From: DASVTR01 sp036382855
GTDB taxonomy: Bacteria; Acidobacteriota; Blastocatellia; Pyrinomonadales; Pyrinomonadaceae
Assembly (NCBI GenBank): GCA_036382855.1
Contig: DASVPO010000026.1
Location: 74,426-138,425, forward strand
Length of the DNA: 64,000 nucleotides
Direction: 5' to 3'
Position numbers and translations under genes: made by a program. The notes under the pieces were generated by a model. It searched no databases. It was not told where the DNA came from and saw only the letters and a program-made list of their open reading frames with translations. Below, piece after piece: positions 51,211 through 59,778 of this stretch (the stretch's first letter is position 1; each line of letters opens with the position of its first letter).

Positions 51211-53724
51211 CTACTTCGAGGCTTTCGCGTTCGGCTGCGTGCGCGAAGGCGCGTTCTTCACGTACTTGTCAAACCACGAGAGCATTTCGTAGAGCGCGTG
51301 TTCGGTTGATTCGCGCGCCGCGTAGCCGTGAGATTCGAGCGGCAGTGTGACGTAGCGCACAGTGCCGCCCGTGCCGCGCACGGCCTGATACATGCGTTCC
51401 GACTGAATCGGAAACGTGCCGGAATTGTTGTCTGCCTCGCCGTGAATCAAAAGCAGCGGCTCGTTAATCTTGTTGGCGACCATGAAGGGCGAGACCTTTA
51501 TATAAAGCTCAGGGGCTTCCCAGAGCGTTCGCCGCTCGCTCTGGAAACCGTAGGGCGTGAGCGTGCGGTTGTACGCGCCGCTGCGCGCGATTCCGGCACG
51601 GAAGAGGTCGGAATGAGCGAGCAGGTTGGCCGTCATAAACGCGCCGTAAGAGTGGCCGCCAACTCCTACGCGCTCAGGGTCTGTGACGCCCATCTCCGTC
51701 GCCTTGTCAATCGCAGCCTTCGCAGACATCACAATCTGCTCTATGAAGGTGTTGTTGACGGTTTCCGGGTCGCCGACCACAGGCATCGTCGCGTTGTCTA
51801 AGACGGCGTAGCCCGCGAGCAGGAAGAAGAGGTGCGATGGGCCAACGATGGTCGTGTAGCGTTGGGTAGAGCCTGTCACCTGCCCTGCGGTCGTAGGGTC
51901 TGTGAACTCAAGCGGGTAGGCCCAGACGACTGTCGGCAGCCTCGTTCCTTCCTTATAGCCGGGCGGCAGATAGAGCGTAAACGAAAGGTCAACGCCGTCT
52001 GCGCGCTTGTATTTGACGAGCTGCTTCTTAATGCCTTGAAGCTGCGGAGTTGTATCGGGAAACTTCGTGAGCGCGCGCACCTGCGAGTCGGCCGGAGCGT
52101 TTGCGTCGGAGAGCGTGCGGACGAAATAGTTGAGCGGTTCGATGGGACGCTCGCGACGTGTGATGAACTGCTTTGCGTCGTCGCTTAAGAGCGCGACAAA
52201 CGTTTCGTAGCTATCAGCGCTGCTGCGGAAGAGCCTTTCAGCTTTGAGCGTCTGAAGGTTGAAGCGGTCCAGAAACGGGCGGTCGCCCTCATTGGACGCG
52301 CCTGTGCCTGTGAGATAGATGTAGTCGCCGTATTGAAGGATGACGCGATGGCCGTTTGGCAGCAGCCGCGTGACGGGCGCTCCCGGGTTATTGTAACGGT
52401 CGTTGATGCTCAAGCTCCAGACGACCTTCGCCGTCTGCGAAAGATTATCCGCGTCGAGCATCTTCGTCGTCGCCCAACGACGGTCGCGGTCGTAGTCGCG
52501 TATCAGAACTGTTCCGCCCTTCTCGCCCCACTGCATGTCGTTGTAGCGATGCTCCGTCTTGAACATCTCGACGGGCGCTCCCTTAAACGGCGCTTTCAAC
52601 ATCAGCAGGCGGTCGCGGAAAGGAACCTTCTTTCGCGGGTCGCCTTCGTCTAGCGCTTCGGCCCAGACGAGCGTGGCGGGTTCGGTCGGACGCCAGTCAT
52701 AATCGCGCGGCCCAGTCCGCACGCCTTCAATCGGCACTTGGTCCGCAAGCGGCACACTCGCCAGCTTGTGCACCACCTTTGCGCTTCTATCCCAAACTTC
52801 AACCTCGCGCGGAAACGCCCAGAAGGGCAGAAGGTACGAATATGGACTATGAAGCCGCTCGACGAGGATGTGATTGCCGTCAGGCGCAGGCGAGACTGTC
52901 TCAAAGATTGCCGGCTGGCCGACGTTCGTCGCCTTGCCGCTCGCTGCATCAACCAGCGCCAACTGCGACGTGAAGTAGTAATCAAACAACTCTTCGTCGT
53001 AAGGATTCCTCAACAAGTCCTGAAATGTACGCACGGGTGCTGTCTTGCCGGAGCTTTCCTGTATGTTCGGCTCTCTGGGCACAAGCGGCTCGACGGGCTT
53101 CGCCCTGCGGTTTGCGGGAATAAGCTGCACCAGCAGCGTGCGCCCGCCCGGCAACCACTGGAAAGGCTCGCCCAGTGTGGCGTTGACCATGACACCTTTT
53201 AACTTGTGAACTTTCGCAGTTGCAGTCTCGCCGACCCACAGTTCTATTCCTGCGGGCGTCGTATTGGTAAAAGCAAACTGCTTGCCGTCAGCGCTCCACG
53301 AGGGGATGCCGACCTGCGCGTTCGGCGGCAGACTAATCTGTGTTTCCGTCGCGTCAGAGATGCGCTTCAGCGTTACCTTAACGCCGTACGGAGCGCGGTG
53401 CGGCCCGTTCGTGTTCGGGTTAACGCGCACGCCCGCCAGACGCAGCATCGGCTGGGCCAACTCCGAAAGCGGCGGGTAACGGAGAAAATCAAGCAACAGC
53501 ATGTACTCGCGCGACGGGCTGATGGAAGCCGAAGGCGTCGGCGGCGCATTCAGGACATCCAGAATGGCCTGCGGTGGTTTGCGATAGCCCGCAGGCTGCT
53601 GCTGGGCCATCATCGTCGTCGAAACACAGAGGAGAGCGACCAGCACAGTTAACCAGTTTGTTAAGACGGTGCGCGCTCGCCTGCTTCCAATTCGGGCGGC
53701 TGATTTGGTTGGCAATAAAATCAC
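51211..53724 (-). CDS. Secreted S9D-type prolyl oligopeptidase (glutamyl endopeptidase-like)
   Basis: 837 aa from a GTG at 53724. The frame is open to 53991, but that part overlaps the tRNA-Gly gene and lacks a signal. A signal peptide (LTVLVALLCVSTTMMAQ) and a beta-propeller-like region (about 50-560) precede the alpha/beta hydrolase domain. The nucleophile motif is GGHSYGAFMTANLL, the acid is in HGEADNNSGTFPIQSERMY and the His in ESHGYAARES. GHSYGAF, ARSGAYNRTLTPYGFQ and ADNNSGTFP match the S9D branch that includes the plant chloroplast glutamyl endopeptidase. Confidence 0.9.
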   Translation of the reverse strand: MILLPTKSAARIGSRRARTVLTNWLTVLVALLCVSTTMMAQQQPAGYRKPPQAILDVLNAPPTPSASISPSREYMLLLDFLRYPPLSELAQPMLRLAGVRVNPNTNGPHRAPYGVKVTLKRISDATETQISLPPNAQVGIPSWSADGKQFAFTNTTPAGIELWVGETATAKVHKLKGVMVNATLGEPFQWLPGGRTLLVQLIPANRRAKPVEPLVPREPNIQESSGKTAPVRTFQDLLRNPYDEELFDYYFTSQLALVDAASGKATNVGQPAIFETVSPAPDGNHILVERLHSPYSYLLPFWAFPREVEVWDRSAKVVHKLASVPLADQVPIEGVRTGPRDYDWRPTEPATLVWAEALDEGDPRKKVPFRDRLLMLKAPFKGAPVEMFKTEHRYNDMQWGEKGGTVLIRDYDRDRRWATTKMLDADNLSQTAKVVWSLSINDRYNNPGAPVTRLLPNGHRVILQYGDYIYLTGTGASNEGDRPFLDRFNLQTLKAERLFRSSADSYETFVALLSDDAKQFITRRERPIEPLNYFVRTLSDANAPADSQVRALTKFPDTTPQLQGIKKQLVKYKRADGVDLSFTLYLPPGYKEGTRLPTVVWAYPLEFTDPTTAGQVTGSTQRYTTIVGPSHLFFLLAGYAVLDNATMPVVGDPETVNNTFIEQIVMSAKAAIDKATEMGVTDPERVGVGGHSYGAFMTANLLAHSDLFRAGIARSGAYNRTLTPYGFQSERRTLWEAPELYIKVSPFMVANKINEPLLLIHGEADNNSGTFPIQSERMYQAVRGTGGTVRYVTLPLESHGYAARESTEHALYEMLSWFDKYVKNAPSRTQPNAKASK

Positions 53725-53934
53725 GGCTCTTTCCCTCACTCTCGATTCAAGACTTAAGGCGCTGCTCTTAACGGCGGAAACGCTATTTTTCGTTTGTGCA
53801 TGAAAACTTACGCGAATGGCTGTGAGTAAACTTAGCGACAGCACCGCCCCGCTGTCAATCAGCGCCGGATTGGCTCGCACACGGAATGCCCGCTTGACAT
53901 TCAAAAACGAATCGGTAAAATTGCACTTCCGAAA

Positions 53935-54006
53935 GCGGGAGTAACTCAGTGGTAGAGTGCGACCTTGCCAAGGTCGAAGTCGCGAGTTCAAATCTCGTCT
54001 CCCGCT
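53935..54006 (+). tRNA. tRNA-Gly(GCC)
   Basis: Acceptor GCGGGAG/CTCCCGC, anticodon loop with GCC (ACCTTGCCAAGGT), T-loop TTCAAAT, and CCA encoded at 54007-54009. The opposite strand is open but non-coding. Confidence 0.95.
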
Positions 54007-54009
54007 CCA

Positions 54010-54100
54010 AGCTTCAGGGTGAAGGCGGAAGGATGAAGGACGAAAGCCAGTGCTTTCAACGCCAGCTTTAACTTCATCCTTCCGCCTTCCGCCTTCATCC
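54010..54100. repeat. Hairpin between tRNA-Gly and tRNA-Cys
   Basis: Arms 54010-54040 (AGCTTCAGGGTGAAGGCGG, AAGGATGAAGGA) and 54071-54100 (ACTTCATCCTTCCGCC, CCGCCTTCATCC). It is the close relative of the 24671-24742 hairpin. Confidence 0.8.
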
Positions 54101-54110
54101 CCGCTTCACC

Positions 54111-54184
<74 letters not shown>

Positions 54185-54202
54185 CATAGAATCAACAGTT
54201 TA

Positions 54203-54228
54203 CGGGCAGCCAATTGGCAGCCCGTTTT
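54203..54228 (+). terminator. Terminator of the tRNA-Gly/tRNA-Cys transcript
   Basis: CGGGC-A-GCC/GGC-A-GCCCG stem around AATT, followed by TTTTGGTTT. Two copies of TTGTATCACT lie just after it; no function assigned. Confidence 0.7.
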
Positions 54229-54356
54229 GGTTTGTATCACTGTTGTATCACTACTTTGCGTGCCTTTTTCTCATAGGACGGATTTGGAATCCTGCAATAT
54301 TAACCTTCTACATTTTCGTTAGTAAATCATTGTAAGTGGATAGAGGGGTGTCTATT

Positions 54357-55312
54357 TCAATTATCAAGCGGGCTGCGCACGCCCTTGCCGCCATGATTGA
54401 GCACATGCGTATAGATCATCGTCGTCTGCACATCTGCATGGCCCAACAGTTCTTGTATTGTTCTAATGTCATACCCCGCTTCCAACAGATGAGTTGCAAA
54501 GCTATATCTGAAAGTATGGCAACTGCCTAGCTTGTTGATACCTGCCGCTCGAATCGCTGACCTCACGGCTTTTTGCAACGCTGTCTCTGCAATGTGATGT
54601 CGCAGTTCTCGCCCCGTGCGCGGATCAAGAGAGCGCTTGCTGGCCGGGAAAACATATTGCCAGCACCACTCGCGTTCTGCCGATGCATATTTCTGCGCCA
54701 GAGCATTCGGTAAAGAGACCTGACCAAATCCTTCCGTAATGTCCCGCTGATGAAGAACTCTGGCTCTCTGTATCTGTCGCTGTAATGGTTCGATCAAAAG
54801 TTGAGGCAACATCGTTACGCGATCTTTGCCTCCCTTACCTTCTCTGACTGTGATCTGCTGTTGCGCAAAATCAACATCTTTAACTCTGAGCCGCACGCAT
54901 TCCATCAGTCGCAGACCTGAGACGTAGAGCAGGCTAGCCATTAACCACTTCTCATCCCTAAGATGTCCGAGTACGGCTTGCGCCTCTTCTTTAGTGAACA
55001 CTACTGGTAATCGCTTTGGGTGCTTGGCATGTTGGACATTTGTTACCCACTCGATTTTCTGATTGAGCACTTCTTTGTAAAGAAACAGCAGAGCAGAGAG
55101 AGCGCTTGATTCTGTGTGGAGGCAGAGACCTTGCGCTTTGTGGCAAGATGGGATAAGAACGTGCCGATTTCTCTAGCTCCCATCTCGGCTGGATGGCGCT
55201 TACCGTGAAAGATGATGAAGTTACGAATCCACGTCAAATAAGCTTCTTCGGTGCGAATACTGTAATGGAGGGTACGGATGCGGTCTCGAACTTGATCCAA
55301 AAGTTGAGACAT
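54357..55312 (-). pseudogene. intI: Integron integrase intI, frame broken by a 2-base repeat expansion
   Basis: Read with one correction, the gene gives a ~317-aa tyrosine recombinase of integron type. The N-terminal SAM-like domain is SQLLDQVRDRIRTLHYSIRT...YLTWIRNFIIFHGKRHP. The catalytic set is Arg (SGLRLMECVRLRVKD), Lys (EGKGGKDRVTML), HxxR (CHTFRYSFATHLL), His (LLGHADVQTT) and Tyr (MIYTHVLN). The integron-specific insert (YASAEREWCWQYVFP) is present. At 55095-55102 the coding strand has CTCTCTCT; three CT units instead of four join Q-A-L-S to A-L-L-F-L-Y-K-E-V-L-N exactly as in intact IntI. As written, the first frame ends after 89 aa. It could be a true mutation, slippage switching or a sequencing error. 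Confidence 0.93.
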
Positions 55313-55483
55313 AATGGGTGCTCCTGAGATTAACCTATCTCGTGCGTCTAAAACGTCCGAGGGTAGGGCGTAAAATATGCTTGAAGAGGTAGAAAATCAA
55401 GTAAATTGCAGTCGGAGGCTGGATTAGACGGCGAAATGGGCGTCTTTAATTACGCCCTTTTGGGCGTCTAATACGCGTTAGGC
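55313..55483 (+). other. attI region with core site
   Basis: The gap between intI and the first cassette. It ends in the core GTTAGGC (55477-55483), where cassette 1 is joined between G55477 and T55478. Upstream are two direct copies of TGGGCGTCT (55437-55445 and 55461-55469), with an inverted ACGCCC between them and another GCGTCTAA copy at 55344-55351. Direct repeats beside the core site are what integrases bind in known attI sites. Confidence 0.8.
55372..55400 (-). promoter_or_regulatory. Possible intI promoter
   Basis: On the minus strand TTGATT (55400-55395) and TATTTT (55377-55372) are 17 bases apart, about 60 bases before the integrase ATG; an AGGAG ribosome-binding site lies about 8 bases before that ATG. 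Weak match to consensus. I could not find a convincing Pc promoter for the cassettes on the plus strand. Confidence 0.35.
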
Positions 55484-55503
55484 GCTTCGCCTTTTGAATC
55501 TCA

Positions 55504-56016
55504 ATGATAAGAATCACTCTGGACATAGCAACGCTTTTAGGTGGAATAGCCGCTCTCTGGTTTTTCTGGGACAAGTTCACAGCCTACCGAACACGGCTCC
55601 GAAAACAAGAGAGTCTAAGGGAAGAATTGCGTAGTCAATTTGTCTTGCTGTTATTTCTCTTAGCCACCTTTTGTGCGACAGGAGGGATATTTGCCTCTCT
55701 CGCAATTCTAAGGCTAGGGCTTTGGGGCGCGATTGGTACAATAATTATTGCTATTGTGATTGTAGTTATTGGTAGTTTTATAGACCAAGCTGCCTATGAA
55801 ACAATTATCTTTCCTGTATTGATTGGGAGTGGATACATGCTATGGTGGGCAATCATTGTAATGGTAGTTTCTATAATTGCTATGCTTTATGCTGGAGTAT
55901 CTCTTAATTCATATGTGTCAGATCGTTCTTTGATTATCGTTGGGATCGTAGTCGGAGCTATTTATGGCTCAGGTGTTTTAATCGCAGTATTTTCTGAATC
56001 CCGACAACGCGCCTAA
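55504..56016 (+). CDS. Cassette 1: membrane protein, unknown
   Basis: 170 aa with about five membrane helices (ITLDIATLLGGIAALWFFW; FVLLLFLLATFCATGGIFASL; GAIGTIIIAIVIVVIGSFI; WAIIVMVVSIIAMLYAG; SLIIVGIVVGAIYGSGVLIAV) and a basic loop after the first. No family recognised. It is the first cassette after attI (cassette 55478-56106), thus best placed for expression. The stop codon lies within the attC R'' box, as is common for cassettes. A/T-rich codon use. Confidence 0.8.
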   Translation: MIRITLDIATLLGGIAALWFFWDKFTAYRTRLRKQESLREELRSQFVLLLFLLATFCATGGIFASLAILRLGLWGAIGTIIIAIVIVVIGSFIDQAAYETIIFPVLIGSGYMLWWAIIVMVVSIIAMLYAGVSLNSYVSDRSLIIVGIVVGAIYGSGVLIAVFSESRQRA

Positions 56017-56112
56017 CAACTCATTCAACCCGACCGCGAGTTAGCGTGCCTCTCATCGTCAACTTGTCCGTATCGGCGTTTTGTGCGCGGCGGGTTAATT
56101 CGGGCGTTAGGC
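56011..56112 (+). repeat. attC1
   Basis: R'' GCCTAAC (56011-56017), R' GTTAGGC (56106-56112). Inner arms TTCAACCCGACCGCG and CGCGGCGGGTTAATT pair with one extrahelical A, the hallmark used by IntI to choose the strand. R'' complements the core that opens cassette 1. Confidence 0.95.
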
Positions 56113-56142
56113 TTCTGTTGAATGAAGAGGTAGAATCGAAAT

Positions 56143-56817
56143 ATGCGTAAACTTACAATCTGCCTCATTGTTGCATTACTTACATTTCTTCTTGGGATTA
56201 CTGCTGCTACAGTTTGGCTTGCCAAACGGCAGTCTGTTGTTAGCGAGCCACAGAAGAATGTTGTCACTGTAACGCCAGAAAAACAGGGGTTGAGCCTTAA
56301 CATTCCCAGGGCCACATGGGAGCCAATCTTTTTTGAGTCAATCAATGAGCGTGCAAGTGTGGCTAAGCTACCTAATCTGAGAACGGCTCTTCTGCCTAAT
56401 AATGATTTGGAAGTTCGTATTTGGGTTGGCTTCGGTTTGACTGCGCTTGAAGGTCTCGTGCTCAGGCGAGTTGATAGTCAATGGTCAGCCACCCACCTTG
56501 AGGGCATTCACTCCCGCTTGCCTAAAAGCGAATATCAGAAAAGGCTACAGACTCCGAAATCTGGCTGGGATGCGTCTTGGCAGAGGCTTATTGATGCGGG
56601 GATTCTTACATTACCTGATGCATCGGAAGTGCAATGTAATGCTGGCGTCCTAGATGGTATGAGCTATGTTATAGAGATCAACATGAATAAGACCTATAGA
56701 ACATACATGTACGACAATCCCAATTATGCGAAATGCAATGAGGCTAAGCAGATGATAAAGATAGGAGACATCATAGTTGAAGAGTTTGGCGTGAGAGAAT
56801 TCAGTATAAAGAAATAG
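56143..56817 (+). CDS. Cassette 2: membrane-anchored protein, unknown
   Basis: 224 aa. A signal anchor at the N-terminus (LTICLIVALLTFLLGITAATVWL) is followed by a soluble, presumably extracytoplasmic domain (RATWEPIFFESINERASVAKLPNLR, EVRIWVGFGLTALEGLVLRR, EVQCNAGVLDGMSYVIEINMNKTYRTYMYDN). Two cysteines near the end could form a disulfide. No known family seen. Cassette 56107-56926. Confidence 0.78.
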   Translation: MRKLTICLIVALLTFLLGITAATVWLAKRQSVVSEPQKNVVTVTPEKQGLSLNIPRATWEPIFFESINERASVAKLPNLRTALLPNNDLEVRIWVGFGLTALEGLVLRRVDSQWSATHLEGIHSRLPKSEYQKRLQTPKSGWDASWQRLIDAGILTLPDASEVQCNAGVLDGMSYVIEINMNKTYRTYMYDNPNYAKCNEAKQMIKIGDIIVEEFGVREFSIKK

Positions 56818-56831
56818 TACCGACGAACGAA

Positions 56832-56932
56832 GCCTAACAACTCATTCAACCGGACGCGCAATTAGCTGGCCTCTTATCGTTAACTTGTCCGTAGCGGCGG
56901 TTCGTGCGCGCCGGTTAATTCGGGCGTTAGGT
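56832..56932 (+). repeat. attC2
   Basis: R'' GCCTAAC (56832-56838), R' GTTAGGT (56926-56932). Arms TTCAACCGGACGCGCA and TGCGCGCCGGTTAATT pair with one extra A. R'' matches the GTTAGGC that opens cassette 2. Confidence 0.95.
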
Positions 56933-56957
56933 GGCTTTTCTCTAAAAAAGGGTGAAT

Positions 56958-57605
56958 ATGAAAAGAGTAAAACCAATTTTGCTAATTCTTTTGCTTACCA
57001 TTTCTACATCCGTTCACGGGCAATCTCAAGAACAAAAATCTCTAGCCTTCAATGGAATTAAACTTCCACTTGATTATAAGTGTATCGAAGGTGCATCTAC
57101 TCCTTTCAAAGTAATCCCATTCTCGTCTGGTCGAATGTTGGTTGGCGTTTGTAACACACTCTTCATGCTTGACTCCAAGAATCGCGTTGCGTGGAAACAC
57201 GCGGTTATGCCGATGATTATTGACTTTGCCTATGTGGAATCTACTGATCTAGTGTATGGAACTGCTGAGGATGGCGTTTTCTTCATCATTCAAGTCTCAT
57301 CTGGTAAGGTTTTAGAGAGCAGCTTTATAAATGGAACGGGAGATTATGGGAAGGTCAAGACTTACAAACAGGATCAGTGTCTTGTAATATTTGATAATCG
57401 TGGGATTCGTGAGAAATACAATGATCCCTTGGCTCAAGATGAGCTTATTGCTTGGAGGGGCACAGAGTTCTTATGGCGGATAGATTTCCCCATTGGAGCT
57501 GAATTAATTGTAAATGGCGACAAGATTCTTGCTATGACAAAGATTAAAGATGGCATCTTTGTGAAGGAGATTGAAGTACCCCAGGGAAAGGGCGTGTCAA
57601 AATAA
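56958..57605 (+). CDS. Cassette 3: secreted protein, propeller-like
   Basis: 215 aa with a signal peptide (VKPILLILLLTISTSVHG). The mature part has repeated strand patterns such as RMLVGVCNTLFMLDSKNRVAWKH, DLVYGTAEDGVFFIIQVSSGKVL and CLVIFDNRGIREKY. These look like blades of a PQQ/WD-type propeller that is too short to close alone. The ATG at 56958 is preferred to a GTG at 56952. Cassette 56927-57693; function unknown. Confidence 0.75.
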   Translation: MKRVKPILLILLLTISTSVHGQSQEQKSLAFNGIKLPLDYKCIEGASTPFKVIPFSSGRMLVGVCNTLFMLDSKNRVAWKHAVMPMIIDFAYVESTDLVYGTAEDGVFFIIQVSSGKVLESSFINGTGDYGKVKTYKQDQCLVIFDNRGIREKYNDPLAQDELIAWRGTEFLWRIDFPIGAELIVNGDKILAMTKIKDGIFVKEIEVPQGKGVSK

Positions 57606-57612
57606 ACGCGCC

Positions 57613-57699
57613 ACCTAACAACTCATTCAACCGGACTCGCAATCAGCGCGGCTCTCATCTTCAATGTTGATAGCTCGCCGGTTAATTCGGGCGTTAGAT
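57613..57699 (+). repeat. attC3
   Basis: R'' ACCTAAC (57613-57619), R' GTTAGAT (57693-57699). It is one of the two shortest attC of the set (87 bases). R'' matches the GTTAGGT opening cassette 3. Confidence 0.93.
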
Positions 57700-57740
57700 G
57701 GCTACGAGTGGCGGAAGTCAAAGAATTAGGGTATTAACAT

Positions 57741-58283
57741 TCACCGAACCTGATTTGCCCCCTTTGGTACACCTAAATATTCATAGTCATCAACTGTGAA
57801 GTGCATTACACCTTGATGTTTACCATATGCAAATTCTTTGAATTGAGTTTCGCACGCTCCTTTCTTCGCTGCCGCCCAAAGTAACGGATGTCCGCCTAAT
57901 ATCCGCGCATATAAAACCTTCCCCTTTTCATCAACCAAAATATGGACTGAAACTGTACCTGTAACCTTGGCGGCTTTCGCTATTTGTGGAAACGGAATCA
58001 AAGGGCGGCATTTGATAATCGGGCAATCATTGTGACAAATCGGAAGGCCGCTGTAAAGTGGATGCTCTTTGAAAAAGGTACTGACGATTTCTGAATCTTC
58101 TTCATTACATACAAAGTTTTCGTACTGTACGTCCTTTTCGTAAAGCGTATCTTTCCAAGATTTTCTTTCATCTTTATTTTCTTGAAATTGCGCGATGGAA
58201 GGTGTATGAATAGAAATCGGCGAAACTAAAGCGATGAAAAACATAAAACAAAAGGCTAAGGCATGAAATTTTCTGAAATTCAT
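57741..58283 (-). CDS. Cassette 4: reversed gene for a secreted TonB C-terminal-like domain
   Basis: 180 aa on the minus strand, against the array direction. The signal peptide is FHALAFCFMFFIALVSPISI. The mature protein has a linker with four Cys (VCNEE; ICHNDCPIIKC), then a TonB-type domain (FPQIAKAAKVTGTVSVHILV, KVLYARILGGHPLLWAAAKKGA, GVMHFTVD). It aligns by eye to the window's own TonB C-terminus (GTVVVQVTIDESGKV; SGHPLLQAAA). It lacks the membrane anchor and proline-rich segment, so it cannot be a normal TonB. It needs its own promoter because the array promoter would read it backwards. Confidence 0.82.
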   Translation of the reverse strand: MNFRKFHALAFCFMFFIALVSPISIHTPSIAQFQENKDERKSWKDTLYEKDVQYENFVCNEEDSEIVSTFFKEHPLYSGLPICHNDCPIIKCRPLIPFPQIAKAAKVTGTVSVHILVDEKGKVLYARILGGHPLLWAAAKKGACETQFKEFAYGKHQGVMHFTVDDYEYLGVPKGANQVR

Positions 58284-58411
58284 TTAATATTCTCCTATAG
58301 GTTTCTTTAATCAGACACTTTTTAGAAGAGAAAGTTCCCTATAATTTCCGTATCGGAGCATGAATTATCTTGCAACGGCGAATAAACAGGGGACTGGTAG
58401 CGAAAAGCGCC

Positions 58412-58513
58412 ATCTAACAACTCATTCAACCGGAGCGGAATCAGCTTGCTTTTCATTCGTCAACTTGGATGCTTGGTTAGATTATCCCCGCCCGGTTAAT
58501 TCGAGCGTTAGAT
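58412..58513 (+). repeat. attC4
   Basis: R'' ATCTAAC (58412-58418), R' GTTAGAT (58507-58513). R'' matches the GTTAGAT opening cassette 4. The attC points in the array direction although the gene does not. Confidence 0.95.
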
Positions 58514-58555
58514 GTCCTATTCTTAAGTGACAGGTTTAATGAAGAGGTTTGGGTG

Positions 58556-58969
58556 ATGCTAGATTTCTATGTGATGCCTAACCGAGAGATGGCTTGGACT
58601 GAAGAGACGCATCTACATATGGGCGGCATGACCGGAGATGAATGGCAGGCTTTGTTTAATGAAGCTTTGGGTTGTCCGATGGGCATAGAGGAGCCTTACA
58701 TTTCCGGCGAAGATGTCAATGGATGGGAAGAAAGGGTCAGGCTAAAGTTTCAGAGCGCTATACCTGATTATCCGTTGCTAGGTGAGGCTTGGCATTACTA
58801 CTATGGGGCTTGGTATGCACCTGAGGAAATCGAACAGCTTCGTGATGAATGTCGCAAGGCTCAGGCTAATGTAGCAAATCCAGTTGCTCTAAATGTCTTG
58901 GGACAGCTTGTTCGCGCCTGTGAGGAAGCGCTTAGGCGAAAGTCGGGTTTGATGCTTGCAGGGGATTGA
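58556..58969 (+). CDS. Cassette 5: hypothetical soluble protein
   Basis: 137 aa without signal peptide. Acidic, Trp/Tyr-rich (ETHLHMGGMTGDEWQALF; EAWHYYYGAWYAPEEIEQL) with a helical C-terminus (ALNVLGQLVRACEEALRRKSG). It resembles small helical proteins often seen in integrons; no family assigned. A GTG three bases upstream is an alternative start. Cassette 58508-59084. Confidence 0.75.
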   Translation: MLDFYVMPNREMAWTEETHLHMGGMTGDEWQALFNEALGCPMGIEEPYISGEDVNGWEERVRLKFQSAIPDYPLLGEAWHYYYGAWYAPEEIEQLRDECRKAQANVANPVALNVLGQLVRACEEALRRKSGLMLAGD

Positions 58970-58986
58970 TTATGCGGTGGGCGGAC

Positions 58987-59090
58987 ATCTAACAACTCAT
59001 TGAACCCGGAGCGCGAGTTAGCATGCCTCTCATCGAGAACTTGGATGGTTTCGTTGTTGAATGCGCGCCCGGTTAATTCGAGCGTTAGGT
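58987..59090 (+). repeat. attC5
   Basis: R'' ATCTAAC (58987-58993), R' GTTAGGT (59084-59090); R'' matches the GTTAGAT opening cassette 5. Left arm CATTGAACCCGGAGCGCG pairs with CGCGCCCGGTTAATT with an extra base. Confidence 0.95.
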
Positions 59091-59123
59091 GCTAGCGAAT
59101 TGCGAATCTACAATTGAACTATC

Positions 59124-59597
59124 ATGAAAGCTAAATTCCTCTTATCCACGACCAAAACACTTTTTCTGCTGTTACTTGTCAGCCTCTTTTCCAGTTGTAC
59201 TTGTACCCAGAGATTAAATATGGGCCCCACAGTTCCACCTTCATTCCAATTGAAAGGTAATGCCATTTTCGATTGGTGCGAGATTTTTGATATTACAGTT
59301 TATCGAACTGATAATACTATGCCGCCACCTATTTGGCGGTTGGAACCCAACGGCATGGTTATTAAACTTGATGACCTTGCTCAAATTACTTACGGACAAA
59401 TTCCTGTAAATCTTGTACAGGTTATCCCCAAAGCTGGCCAGCCACCCGCATTGTTGGAGGGGCATAGGTATCATTTTAGAGCTATCGTACGCACGCCTGA
59501 TACTATTGCATTGAAGCAAGTTTTTATGATTAGTGGCGGTAAAATTGAAATACTTGAGGAGAAGAATCAATATAGCAGCAGTTGCTTCGCTGACTGA
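59124..59597 (+). CDS. Cassette 6: lipoprotein, unknown
   Basis: 157 aa with a lipoprotein-type signal (TLFLLLLVSLFSSC). The mature domain contains FDWCEIFDITVYRTD, PIWRLEPNGMVIKLDDLAQITYGQIP and YHFRAIVRTPD. It reads as a compact beta-sandwich-like domain. No family recognised. Cassette 59085-59718. Confidence 0.77.
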   Translation: MKAKFLLSTTKTLFLLLLVSLFSSCTCTQRLNMGPTVPPSFQLKGNAIFDWCEIFDITVYRTDNTMPPPIWRLEPNGMVIKLDDLAQITYGQIPVNLVQVIPKAGQPPALLEGHRYHFRAIVRTPDTIALKQVFMISGGKIEILEEKNQYSSSCFAD

Positions 59598-59622
59598 AAG
59601 AAGTTCTTTACAATAACAGCGC

Positions 59623-59724
59623 ACCTAACAAGTCATTCGACCGGACGCGCAATTAGCAGGTTTTTCATCGCTAGACTCGTCCGTATCGGCGGTTCGTGCG
59701 CGCCGGTCAATTCCAGCGTTATGC
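59623..59724 (+). repeat. attC6
   Basis: R'' ACCTAAC (59623-59629), R' GTTATGC (59718-59724). Compared with attC2 both arms change together (TTCGACCGG with CCGGTCAATT), a compensatory pair supporting the hairpin. Confidence 0.94.
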
Positions 59725-59778
59725 GCTTGACATGCCAAGTCTCGTAAGCTGATTATGAGCTGAGGCTTTAGAAATCTG

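Noticed and set aside
53725..53991. N-terminal extension of the S9 peptidase
   Set aside because: Overlaps tRNA-Gly on the other strand and would bury the signal peptide; GTG 53724 has a ribosome-binding site.
54225..54262. Duplicated TTGTATCACT as phage attachment sites
   Set aside because: Only two short tandem copies and no integrase or phage gene on the left; too little to call.
54357..55070. C-terminal part of intI as a separate short recombinase gene
   Set aside because: It begins in the middle of the conserved IntI core-binding region; joining the two frames by two bases gives a normal IntI.
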